This document shows, piece by piece, positions 49,201 through 57,100 of a DNA stretch of 64,000 nt; the stretch's first letter is position 1, and each line of letters starts with the position of its first letter. The stretch comes from Steromphala cineraria (Eukaryota; Mollusca; Gastropoda; Trochida; Trochidae), in NCBI GenBank assembly GCA_916613615.1, contig OU744725.1, positions 6,926,708 through 6,990,707 on the forward strand. Direction: 5' to 3'. The notes under the pieces are model-generated. The model was not told the origin of the DNA. It worked only from the letters and a program-made list of their open reading frames with translations, and did no database searches. A program made the position numbers and the translations under genes.

Positions 49201-51843
49201 ATAATCACAAGTTGTGAATGAGTTGATTTAACAGTAACGAATTGGTGTACATTAATGACATCAGTTTAGGATTTTTATTCAATTTAACAATTCATCCGTT
49301 ATATATCTACCCGATAGCTTCTACAATTATGTAAGGAATAAACTCCGAAAACTCGTCAATATTTGCGGGTCAGGTATCGTCGGAGGCCGTTAGGCCGACG
49401 ATGATACCTGACCCGCAAATATTGGCGAGTTTGAGGAGTTTATTCCACTTAAACCTAAATTCGTACATATTGGCGTGCTAGTTATGTGATTACCGCATCT
49501 ACCAATATTGGCGTCCTACATCTGATGGCTGCATGATGAAGCGCGTGCATCGTAACAAGTGCACGAGGTTCATGAGCTCAAGGAGTATTGGACAGGTATA
49601 AATACTCGCATATTGATCGCATTTCCTGTCAAACATTAGGCATCGTGCATGACGTATGGAACAACAAATGAAATCTCTTGTCGTCAGGTAAGCTTTATGA
49701 TATTCCTCGCTTCAATGTCGTGTTAACTTTCTAAAAAGCATTTACTGAATTGCTGCATTGAATTTTTTTAATCCATGAAATTTAGTTGAAAAAAATATAT
49801 TGCAAAAACATGTCGTGTAATAGTCCTTTTCATTTGTTTCTATTTCCATTAGATCATGACTTTTTTCCCTAAGAACTTGCTACTGTCCCATAAAACAGTT
49901 CTTTACCATATTTGATCCAAAAATCTGGTTTGAAACACACTGATTAAAAACTAACTCTTGTTCAAATGTCATTAAGCAATGAACCAGTGCGATTCCTTAC
50001 CACTTAATATCAATCAGATTGTATTAGTAGCAGTTGTATTTGGTAATACAGCGAGAGATTGATTATTGTATAATGATGAAATATGAAATAATGAACTAGA
50101 ATAGATAAAGAAGTGTTAAATTCAGGGATGCGTTACATCTAGATATCTTTAGAGCAACCCTAATGTAAACGAGTATTGCATTATCACAGCTTAGTAAGCT
50201 AACATATATCTAAAATAGTTAAGAAATGCTTGTTAAGTTTAAATGTTATTAAATACATTATAAAATTAAACATCAAAAGCGAAATCCCCCATGATGTGAA
50301 CGCAAATATTTGAAACTGCAATCATACGGTGATTACAATACCTATATAAAAACACAAGGTACTTATTGAATTATTTTTATCACAATGATTACCCTTAGCA
50401 ATCTTATATATAATGGGTTTAGGTGATAGGTTTGATAGGTTTTGTGAAGGGCAAACATAATTTCAAAATCGTTTTTTATTTCTTTTCAGATTGAAGAGAT
50501 TCACCAATGCTCAGTCTTTAGATTGGTGCTCCAAGAGGAAACGTTTCAACAGCGTCTACGTCGTCTCGGAGCTGTTCAACTACATCTCAAAATGTTACAA
50601 ATTGACAAGAAAAGATTTTCATTTTACTTCGAAAATACAATAAAAATTCATTTACATTGCTTTTGTTGTATTTTTCCATCACAGCATCGCACGTGCAAGT
50701 GTGGGGCACGTTTACACGTGCCGCCAATATTCCAAAATAGGTAGCCAATATTACAAACTAGGTCGCCAATATGAAAAACTAGAACGCCAATATGCAGAAC
50801 TAGGACGCCAATATGCAAGAAAGGTCACCAATAGGACAGATATATTGGACTGTAATTTTACGATTATATAAGCAAAATACACATAATGGCACTTAATTTA
50901 GGTTTAATCTGTTATAAATAAAACATGTGACATAATAATGTCAATCTTACATTCGCCCAAGTTACCTTGCAAAGCATAAAGTGCAACATTGCTTATTACT
51001 GCTAACAACCACGCCTACCCCGTCTAAACGTAGAGGTACTTTCAGGAGGTTAAAAAAATGGCTATAAGGGCGTTGCACTCATAATTTGGTGAGTGGAAGC
51101 AAGGCGAACAGATGCCAGTGATGACGATGTGTGCGAGATATATCAATCAATCAAATGTTATTTATGTCTCTCTTGTGTACATAAACGTTAAGGGCACATT
51201 CATAAAGAATATAATGTGGGTAAGAGTACACAACCAATCTCCCATATCTATACCATTTCCAGAGCGACAACTACGACGTACCGGAGCCTGGGAGGTGTAT
51301 GTGCCCTGGTGACGCTCCAGGTAGAGCTCCCCCACCCAGGTACACAGACGGGAGGTGTCTCGCTCCACTGACTCGTAGAACTCCTCAGGGCTGCTCAGCT
51401 TCACTCTACACAGGTGGGGGATTGGAGAAATTAATTTATTCGAAGTATTCAAGAAGGGACTTTTAAAACCAGTTTTTTTATTGATTGTGCTGAATAGATT
51501 AACAATAAATTGAATTCACTTATATCAGTTTTCAAGCAATATTGAATTATTGGTCATGTTGCAGTTTCACTTTTTAGATATTGAGTGTTTGCATTCTGTT
51601 TTCTTGTACATTATCTTCCATCATATCTGACTATGTATGATACACAGACAATCAACTTAAGTTTCACAAAATACATACTTTATGCAATCGTAAATAAAAG
51701 ACATACGTTCAAGAAGTAAGGAAAACCATAACAAAGTATTGCCATTTCATGCGTGATAAATGACGATTTTATGAGTGCTTCAAACAAACCGCGACAATCC
51801 CTTCAAGTCTTGGAGTCGTTCCAGCTTCTCAAGCATCTCCTCC
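40131..51843 (-). CDS. MAN2C1: Cytosolic alpha-mannosidase MAN2C1-like (GH38), 3' part of gene, 18 exons
   Basis: Predicted glycoside hydrolase family 38 alpha-mannosidase of the MAN2C1 type, which in animals trims free oligomannose glycans in the cytosol. No signal peptide can be assessed because the N-terminus is absent. Visible exons in coding order: 51843-51790, 51405-51282, 48899-48711, 48583-48553, 48239-48178, 46862-46804, 45136-45030, 44795-44716, 44238-44147, 43848-43744, 43339-43270, 43078-42992, 42484-42341, 41680-41571, 41442-41363, 40970-40819, 40727-40624, 40248-40131. All have GT/AG borders and phases chain without a stop to TAG, giving about 588 residues; the vertebrate enzyme is about 1040. 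Diagnostic motifs are [26 protein letters not shown] (its His is the fourth GH38 zinc ligand), [26 protein letters not shown] and [10 protein letters not shown]. The first zinc-site motif and the nucleophile motif are upstream and not in this window. The family call is strong; function is inferred from homology. Confidence 0.94.
40624..40727 (-). CDS. MAN2C1: MAN2C1 visible exon 17 (104 nt)
   Basis: Acceptor ...ttttcaag, donor TTCAG|gtgaca. It encodes [19 protein letters not shown], the conserved 'aEd....lvlRlyEa.G' strand of GH38 C-termini. Confidence 0.94.
40819..40970 (-). CDS. MAN2C1: MAN2C1 visible exon 16 (152 nt)
   Basis: Acceptor ...cccctgcag, donor ATG|gtgagc. It encodes [18 protein letters not shown] and ends VILETVKM, matching 'sfq.agvi..ay.LN.Pl ... 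vvletvK.AE'. Confidence 0.96.
41363..41442 (-). CDS. MAN2C1: MAN2C1 visible exon 15 (80 nt)
   Basis: Acceptor ...catctacag, donor ACTG|gtaagt. It encodes [20 protein letters not shown] then AIMPFTG, matching 'LLRaPk.PD...D.G.HeFtYalmPh.G'. Confidence 0.96.
41571..41680 (-). CDS. MAN2C1: MAN2C1 visible exon 14 (110 nt)
   Basis: Acceptor ...ttctcaag, donor CACT|gtgagt. It encodes [20 protein letters not shown] then [14 protein letters not shown], the family's 'h.W.dlse.g.GvallND.KYG....g..l.LsLLR' strand. Confidence 0.96.
41788..42107 (+). mobile_element. tRNA-derived SINE with target-site duplication, in a MAN2C1 intron
   Basis: The body 41801-42094 starts GGACTGGATAGCGCAGTGG, with B box GGTTCGAATCCC and the family tail. 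ATTTTATCAAAGG (41788-41800) and AATTTATCAAAAG (42095-42107) are its imperfect target-site duplication. It lies antisense to the gene, between the exons at 42341 and 41680. Confidence 0.85.
42341..42484 (-). CDS. MAN2C1: MAN2C1 visible exon 13 (144 nt)
   Basis: Acceptor ...tctcttcag, donor GAG|gtgtgt, phase 0 to 0. It encodes [13 protein letters not shown], then [20 protein letters not shown], among the most conserved parts of MAN2C1 (W.E.hk.LKv.fp ... a.yeiqfGh..RPTh.NTswD). Confidence 0.97.
42992..43078 (-). CDS. MAN2C1: MAN2C1 visible exon 12 (87 nt)
   Basis: Acceptor ...ttctgctgcag, donor AAG|gtatac, phase 0 to 0. It encodes [18 protein letters not shown] and CPYIRFKTK, matching the 'l...s..l...v.ld...pyv.F.t.v.W' motif of GH38 beta domains. 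Confidence 0.93.
43270..43339 (-). CDS. MAN2C1: MAN2C1 visible exon 11 (70 nt)
   Basis: Acceptor ...cccaccag, donor AAG|gtacgt. It encodes [20 protein letters not shown] and VVK, a less conserved strand pair of the C-terminal beta domain. It is placed here by phase and position. Confidence 0.82.
43744..43848 (-). CDS. MAN2C1: MAN2C1 visible exon 10 (105 nt)
   Basis: Acceptor ...cgactccag, donor CTGG|gtacat. It encodes [19 protein letters not shown] and MDYTFQT, a highly conserved MAN2C1 segment (GNQ...DDvPl.wDAWDvmdY). Confidence 0.96.
44147..44238 (-). CDS. MAN2C1: MAN2C1 visible exon 9 (92 nt)
   Basis: Acceptor ...atgaacag, donor GAAG|gtacaa. It encodes [20 protein letters not shown] and [10 protein letters not shown], matching the family's 'L.N..i.v.ld..GrltsL.d...gRe' strand. 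Confidence 0.88.
44716..44795 (-). CDS. MAN2C1: MAN2C1 visible exon 8 (80 nt)
   Basis: Acceptor ...gtatttcag, donor CAG|gttctc. It encodes [12 protein letters not shown] and [10 protein letters not shown], equivalent to the 'vPsmGy' strand of MAN2C1. Its first two bases complete an Ala codon. Confidence 0.85.
45030..45136 (-). CDS. MAN2C1: MAN2C1 visible exon 7 (107 nt)
   Basis: Acceptor ...agaacag, donor CTAG|gttggt. It begins [17 protein letters not shown], matching the conserved 'vNTLpW.R.EV' entry into the beta domain, then runs through a Thr/Gly/Lys-rich loop. Confidence 0.92.
45609..45745. mobile_element. Fold-back element, ~58-bp arms
   Basis: Arms 45609-45666 and 45686-45745 (GTTATACCATTCAGAGGCGG ... 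CCGCCTCTGAATGGTATAAC) are imperfect reverse complements around a 19-bp loop. It lies in the MAN2C1 intron between the exons at 46804 and 45136. Confidence 0.85.
46636..46790. mobile_element. Near-perfect fold-back element beside an exon
   Basis: Arms 46636-46708 and 46719-46790 are reverse complements (ATAAATCCATTCTGTTTTTT ... AAAAAACAGAATGGATTTAT) with a 10-bp loop and only a few inner mismatches. The outer end is 13 bp from the donor of the exon ending at 46804. Confidence 0.92.
46804..46862 (-). CDS. MAN2C1: MAN2C1 visible exon 6 (59 nt), variable linker
   Basis: Acceptor ...ttcctccag, donor CCGAG|gtatat. It encodes [19 protein letters not shown] plus two bases, a polar linker poorly conserved in the family. 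It is accepted because it enters in phase 0 and leaves the two bases the next exon needs. A perfect fold-back repeat begins 14 bp past its donor. Confidence 0.7.
48178..48239 (-). CDS. MAN2C1: MAN2C1 visible exon 5 (62 nt)
   Basis: Acceptor ...ttcatcag, donor CAG|gttggt. The first two bases complete an Asp codon; it then reads [20 protein letters not shown], the expected helix leading into the all-beta C-terminal half. Ends in phase 0, compatible with the exon at 46862. Confidence 0.75.
48430..48448 (+). repeat. 19-base G homopolymer
   Basis: Uninterrupted G run in a MAN2C1 intron (poly-C in the transcript). Its length is prone to sequencing error. Confidence 0.95.
48553..48583 (-). CDS. MAN2C1: MAN2C1 visible exon 4 (31 nt microexon)
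   Basis: Acceptor ...cactgcag, donor GATG|gtgagt. It encodes [10 protein letters not shown] plus one base, aligning with the tyrosine-containing helix after QFHDV. About seven to nine residues normally present between QFHDVxxG and this helix are missing from the model. Confidence 0.8.
48711..48899 (-). CDS. MAN2C1: MAN2C1 visible exon 3 (189 nt), zinc-ligand histidine
   Basis: Acceptor ...tttccag, donor GAG|gtaggt, phase 0 to 0. It encodes [16 protein letters not shown], then [20 protein letters not shown]. The His of QFHD corresponds to the fourth zinc ligand of GH38 enzymes (His471 of Drosophila Golgi mannosidase II). The last four residues before the splice (AHPE) do not resemble the family. 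Confidence 0.95.
49335..49446. mobile_element. Fold-back element, ~50-bp arms
   Basis: 49335-49383 and 49395-49446 (GGAATAAACTCC ... GGAGTTTATTCC, with GCGGGTCAGGTATCGTCGG internally) are inverted around an 11-bp loop; a few mismatches. Confidence 0.85.
49449..50907. mobile_element. 1.46-kb element with 13-bp inverted termini and CGCCAATATG subterminal repeats
   Basis: TTAAACCTAAATT (49449-49461) is mirrored by AATTTAGGTTTAA (50895-50907). ATTGGCG motifs lie inside the left end and a run of about five degenerate ~21-bp units (CGCCAATATGCARAACTAGG type, 50712-50830) inside the right end, oppositely oriented. No transposase is recognised. In a MAN2C1 intron. Confidence 0.6.
51282..51405 (-). 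CDS. MAN2C1: MAN2C1 visible exon 2 (124 nt)
   Basis: Acceptor ...gtgtag, donor CCG|gtacgt. It encodes [14 protein letters not shown] followed by the strongly conserved GH38 stretch [17 protein letters not shown]. Its first base completes an Arg codon with the previous exon; it ends in phase 0. Confidence 0.95.
51790..51843 (-). CDS. MAN2C1: MAN2C1 visible exon 1 (54 nt)
   Basis: Acceptor ...ttttcag, donor CG|gtttgt. It encodes [18 protein letters not shown], the helix just before the LSSP segment in MAN2C1. Its first base completes a codon begun in an upstream exon that I cannot find before 64000. Confidence 0.85.
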
Positions 51844-53180
51844 CTGAAAAGAAAACTCTTTATGATTTTTTTTCGATGATTGCACCGCCATTTTGAATAA
51901 GCTGAACTATTTAGTATTGTTCTTTAAACGCATCTGTAGCTGATTCTTTTCAATTCGTTTTACGATAAGATGCCATCGATGATGTAATTATCCTAGTTCA
52001 TGTCAATTGTAACTATTCTCAATCCTATGAATCATGTTAAGGTATATCTTCCAACACAAAGCCTAAAACGCCAGTTTCCGAACTGACAAAAACTGACATT
52101 GATCCACAAACTGCATGGAAACAAGTTCATGTGAGCCTACCTAATACAATATGTGACAAAATCTATATAAGGAATGCAATAAATGCAACTACCACACTAG
52201 CTATTATGATTTCCGTTTACTGTTACATCTCTCTGTCTATGATAACACAAAACTGATGAAACAATAATATGTCATGACATAAAAAATGCTTATATAACAT
52301 TTACCTCTTTTTGGAATATATCATGTTAAATAAGTGTACTATGATTCATGATACTTCTCGATTATGGAATAAGAGAATATTGTTTATGACATAACATATG
52401 TGTCATGCGATTTCTATTAATTCATTATGATTGAAATCAAATTTCAAATAATAAATGAAAAGTAATAATACAATTAAGATACATTTATGGAAATGGCATA
52501 AGCTATAACACATCATAGATTGTTTTTGATTGACATTCCATAGCTTGTTTAAGTACTGACTATATCAAACTAACTCGTATCAAATACATAGATACATGCT
52601 TGATTGTACTGCTTACCAAATGGATACATAACATTTCAATATCATACTTTCTAAAGTTTGCAATGTTTCAGATTGTCTGGTTGAATTTCTCATATTTTTA
52701 AGAGAAAACTTACCCGATAGAATCATTAAGCATACCGAAATCAATAAATTTTAAGAATAAATGACGTGACTTATATGCCAATGCTTGTTCCTTATACCTT
52801 CAAACATATTTTTCTTATAAAACATTTGATAATCTTATATATCTTATACACTAATATCAAATTACTATTTATTTGCTTTTATATTACATGTGAACATGTA
52901 TACTTATGTAGGGATGTATGTATGTATGTATATGTATTTGACTATATACATTTGTATTTAAATGGTTGTGTTTGAAATAATAACTTCTTATTTTTAGAAA
53001 TATATATGAGGTATTTAATGCAAATTATTTAATTGTGAATCTTATTTCCTGGTATCAATAGTGTATAGCACCTCTGTTTATGAAAACAATCATTTTCAGT
53101 AATATGGATAAGCTTAATGTATGCAAAATTACGGAATAGTAAATGACAATTCTTTAAACATTGATTAAAACCAAATGTAT
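51844..53180. other. AT-rich DNA upstream of the first visible MAN2C1 exon
   Basis: No exon carrying the expected upstream GH38 motifs could be found. Contains a short (GTAT)n tract at about 52911-52937. Confidence 0.5.
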
Positions 53181-53559
53181 ATTATTTAATATACTCTCCG
53201 TGATAGTTAACAATATGCCCAATTATCCTAATCTGTCTAATCCCGACAATCCTTACACTGAGTAAAGACAGGGTTATCGCTCAAGTGAACTGCACTCAGT
53301 ACTCACCGCCAGGTGGCTTACTTATATGGTCATTGCTTTTCTGTCGGCCATCGAATCAAGTCGTGATCGATAGCTCTCTCTCTGTTTTCACAGTAATTGG
53401 ATTAAATAGTGTTCATTCGTGTCTTATTAGGTTGTTTATTGTGTGAAGGTGTTGGTCTGCTTCTCTCGAAGTAGTCTATCTCTCTTGAGCAGCCTTATTG
53501 TTTGGTTGTCAGCAGTTGACGACAGTCAAGTCAGCTGTTGTTTTGGTCGTGCTCGCTCT

Positions 53560-53760
53560 GCACGTGCAGTCCGTGCAGCTCGGTGCAGTTGGGGCCGCCT
53601 GCGCGTGAGGCCTGTCGCTTGCGCTTGCCGCTGTTGGGGAAAGCGCTTGCCGCCTGTCTCCAGTGGACATAGCGCTTGGCGCCTGCCGCCTGGCGCTTGC
53701 CGCCTGCCGCTTGCGCTTGGTGCTGGTCGTCTAGGGGGGCTTACCGCTTGCCTCGCGTCA
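53560..53760 (+). repeat. GC-rich leader with GCTTGCCGCCTG-type repeats
   Basis: Irregular short repeats of GCGCTTGCCGCCTG and variants. Strongly GC-rich against an AT-rich background, so overlapping frames (53443-53850) are probably compositional. Confidence 0.7.
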
Positions 53761-53862
53761 GGCGTCACCTTGGATAGCGCCGGTCACTCGTGCTTGGCGC
53801 GTATCGCTATACCTTCGGAGGGTCGGAGGTATCCTCGCTTCCCTTCTTAGGGGCTTTAGCGC

Positions 53863-54063
53863 TTGCTACGTATGGCGTCTCCATATTCAGCCTTCTGTGG
53901 GGCGTGCGGCTACAAGAAGTTGGCGCGGTTCGATCCCCACACCCTTTGCCGGTTGTGTTGCAACCTCTGCTCGGAGGAGGATAGGTGCCAGGAATGCGCC
54001 GACCTCTCCGTGTTGGAGCATCGGGAGTATCTATCAAGAAGAGCGAGTCCCAGCACAAACTGA
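53863..54063 (+). CDS. DIRS-like gag N-terminal fragment, zinc-binding
   Basis: Starts MASPYSAFCGACGYKK, then LCRLCCNLC and CQECADLS, a Cys-rich finger with the same layout as the finger in the second element at 62163 (KCGRCG ... CIICLAEEG). It stops after 66 codons; related Ser/Arg-rich sequence continues in other frames to the right terminus. A remnant gag. Confidence 0.5.
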   Translation: MLRMASPYSAFCGACGYKKLARFDPHTLCRLCCNLCSEEDRCQECADLSVLEHREYLSRRASPSTN

Positions 54064-54163
54064 GGACGGCCAGGCGGCCCTCCGCGTCCGCTACCGCCAC
54101 CGCTAGCTCAGACTTCTACAGGCGGCGGGCAGGGATTATGACGCCAACGTCGCCGTCTCCGTC

Positions 54164-57100
54164 TCGGGATTAGACAGATTAGGATAATTGGGCATATTGT
54201 TAACTATCAACGGTGAGTATAAATAATGATGTTTAAACAAAAACATACTATATTATGGTTGATTTATTATCATTAGTAATTTGAATTACAAATGACAAAG
54301 TTAAAAGGAATTTAGAAGTCTTTACAAAAGATAATTACATTTACGAATGTTCAGTCGAATTTTCCCAAAGGCACTGTAACCAAGCCCACCAAAACTCTTT
54401 CAAACGTAAATGTCATATTGACTAATTTGTGCATGTGCTTAATTTCTCTATGATATTTAAATAAACTCTCTTTCAGAAACTGTATTTCAGTTATTCAAAA
54501 TTAAGCAGAAATGCATTCAACATGATGTAGTCAAACACAGAATTAAAATTTTTGTCAGTTTTAGTTATCAAGCTGAATTAGTTTCAGGACCTTTTAAAGG
54601 CTAGACTTCTTTTATGCGTATAATGCTATTTAAAGGGACAGTAGCACGTTTTTTTGATAATTTTATATTTTAAATTTGTCACTGATAACTGTATTAAAGA
54701 TTCACATAAAATCCATTGGCGGCCATTTTGTGTGAACACTTTTAATTAATTTTGTGTAAGAAAAAGGAATCGCATGGCTAAACTTTACGTTATGTATTTG
54801 AATTATTACTGCTCCATTTAGTTTAAATACATTGTCTTTCAATTGGAACCATTAATTTTCATTCTCCTGACATCACCTCATATTCCTCCAAAAAATGTGC
54901 TACTGCCCCTTTAAGATAGCTGTAGCATCAACGAGGTCTTTGGTGGGTTTTTTTTAATTCAGTTACTGTGATTTATTATTATACTTTTCAAAGATTTAAT
55001 CCATAACAATGTATGTACAATTAGATTCAAACTAAAGTAAAATGTATCGACAATGGTATATGTTTGCCTACTTTCTGATTTATATGGAAATAAAAAATGT
55101 TCTTGATTACTCTTAAATATCAAATAAACATTCTTTTTCAGAAGGGTATTCTCCTTGGGGTACTTACTGCATAAAATCCTATTTTTGCTTCATGACAGGT
55201 TGTGACTATTTTGTCTGTGGTATTCGGGCATATTGTTAACTATCACGGAGAGTATATTAAATAATAGTATGTTTTTGTTTAAACATCATTATTTATACTC
55301 ACCGTTGATAGTTAACAATCGTAAGTTCCCTCCCGGCCTCCCCTCGGTCGCGTTCGGCTTCGTGTCTGTCCGTCAGAAGAAGCAATGACCATATAAGTAA
55401 GCCACCTGGCGGTGAGTACTGAGTGCAGTTCACTTGAGCGATAACTCTGTCTTTACTCAGTGTAAGGATTGTCGGGATTAGACAGATTAGGATAATTGGG
55501 CATATTGTTAACTATCAACGGTGAGTATAAATAATGATGTTTAAACAAAAACATACTATATTATGGTTGATTTATTATCATTAGTAATTTGAATTACAAA
55601 TGACAAAGTTAAAAGGAATTTAGAAGTCTTTACAAAAGATAATTACATTTACGAATGATCAGTCGAATTTTCCCAAAGGCACTGTAACCAAGCCCACCAA
55701 AACTCTTTCAAACGTAAATGTCATATTGACTAATTTGTGCATGTGCTTAATTTCTCTATGATATTTAAATAAACTCTCTTTTATGTATTTCAGTTATTCA
55801 AAATTAAGCAGAAATGCATTCAACATGATGTAGTCAAACACAGAATTAAAAATTTTGTCAGTTTTAGTTATCAAGCTGAATTAGTTTCAGGACCTTTTAA
55901 AGGCTAGACTTCTTTTATGCGTATACTGCTATTTAAAGGGACAGTAGCACGTTTTTTGATAATTTTATATTTTAAATTTGTCACTGATAACTGTATTAAA
56001 GATTCACATAAAATCCATTGGCGGCCATTTTGTGTGAACACTTTTAATTAATTTTGTGTAAGAAATAGGAATCGCATGGCTAAACTTTACGTTATGTATT
56101 TGAATTATTACTGCTCCATTTAGTTTAAATACATTGTCTTTCAATTGGAACCATTAATTTTCATTCTCCTGACATCACCTCATATTCCTCCAAAAAATGT
56201 GCTACTGCCCCTTTAAGATAGCTGTAGCATCAACGAGGTCTTTGGTGGGTTTTTTTTAATTCAGTTACTGTGATTTATTGAAAAAACTGTTCAAAGATTT
56301 AATCCATAACATATTGTTAACTATCACGGAGAGTATATTAAATAATAGTATGTTTTTGTTTAAACATCATTATTTATACTCACCGTTGATAGTTAACAAT
56401 TGTAAGTTCCCTCCCGGCCTCCCCTCGGTCGCGTTCGGCTTCGTGTCTGTCCGTCAGAAGAAGCAATGACCATATAAGTAAGCCACCTGGCGGTGAGTAC
56501 TGAGTGCAGTTCACTTGAGCGATAACTCTGTCTTTACTCAGTGTAAGGATTGTCGGGATTAGACAGATTAGGATAATTGGGCATATTGTTAACTATCAAC
56601 GGTGAGTATAAATAATGATGTTTAAACAAAAACATACTATATTATGGTTGATTTATTATCATTAGTAATTTGAATTACAAATGACAAAGTTAAAAGGAAT
56701 TTAGAAGTCTTTACAAAAGATAATTACATTTACGAATCATCAGTCGAATTTTCACAAAGGCACTGTAACCAAGCCCACCAAAACTCTTTCAAACGTAAAT
56801 GTCATATTGACTAATTTGTGCATGTGCTTAATTTCTCTATGATATTTAAATAAACTCTCTTTTATGTATTTCAGTTATTCAAAATTAAGCAGAAATGCAT
56901 TCAACATGATGTAGTCAAACACAGAATTAAAAATTTTGTCAGTTTTAGTTATCAAGCTGAATTAGTTTCAGGACCTTTTTAAAGGCTAGACTTCTTTTAT
57001 GCGTATAATGCTATTTAAAGGGACAGTAGCACGTTTTTTGATAATTTTATATTTTAAATTTGTCACTGATAACTGTATTAAAGATTCACATAAAATCCAT

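Larger units (their letters stand above)
53201..54212 (+). mobile_element. Internally deleted DIRS-like element with inverted ends
   Basis: The left end (53201-53246, ending CTGTCTAATCCCG) is the reverse complement of the right end (54164-54210, CGGGATTAGACAGATTAGGA...). Between them are a GC-rich leader and one gag-like fragment, with no polymerase or recombinase. 53201-53338 also recurs, inverted, in each unit of the adjacent array. DIRS assignment rests on the inverted termini and the gag resemblance. Confidence 0.6.

Noticed and set aside
51844..53180. Search for the upstream GH38 exons on the minus strand
   Set aside because: The region is AT-rich with no sequence able to encode the expected Gly-rich or zinc-binding motifs.
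53443..53850. 135-codon GC-rich open frame
   Set aside because: It consists of short GCTTGCCGCCTG-type repeats; openness on both strands follows from composition.
56278..56469. 63-codon frame repeated identically at 58662-58853
   Set aside because: It is a by-product of the tandem array and crosses the inverted repeat and GC-rich tag; no protein family resemblance.
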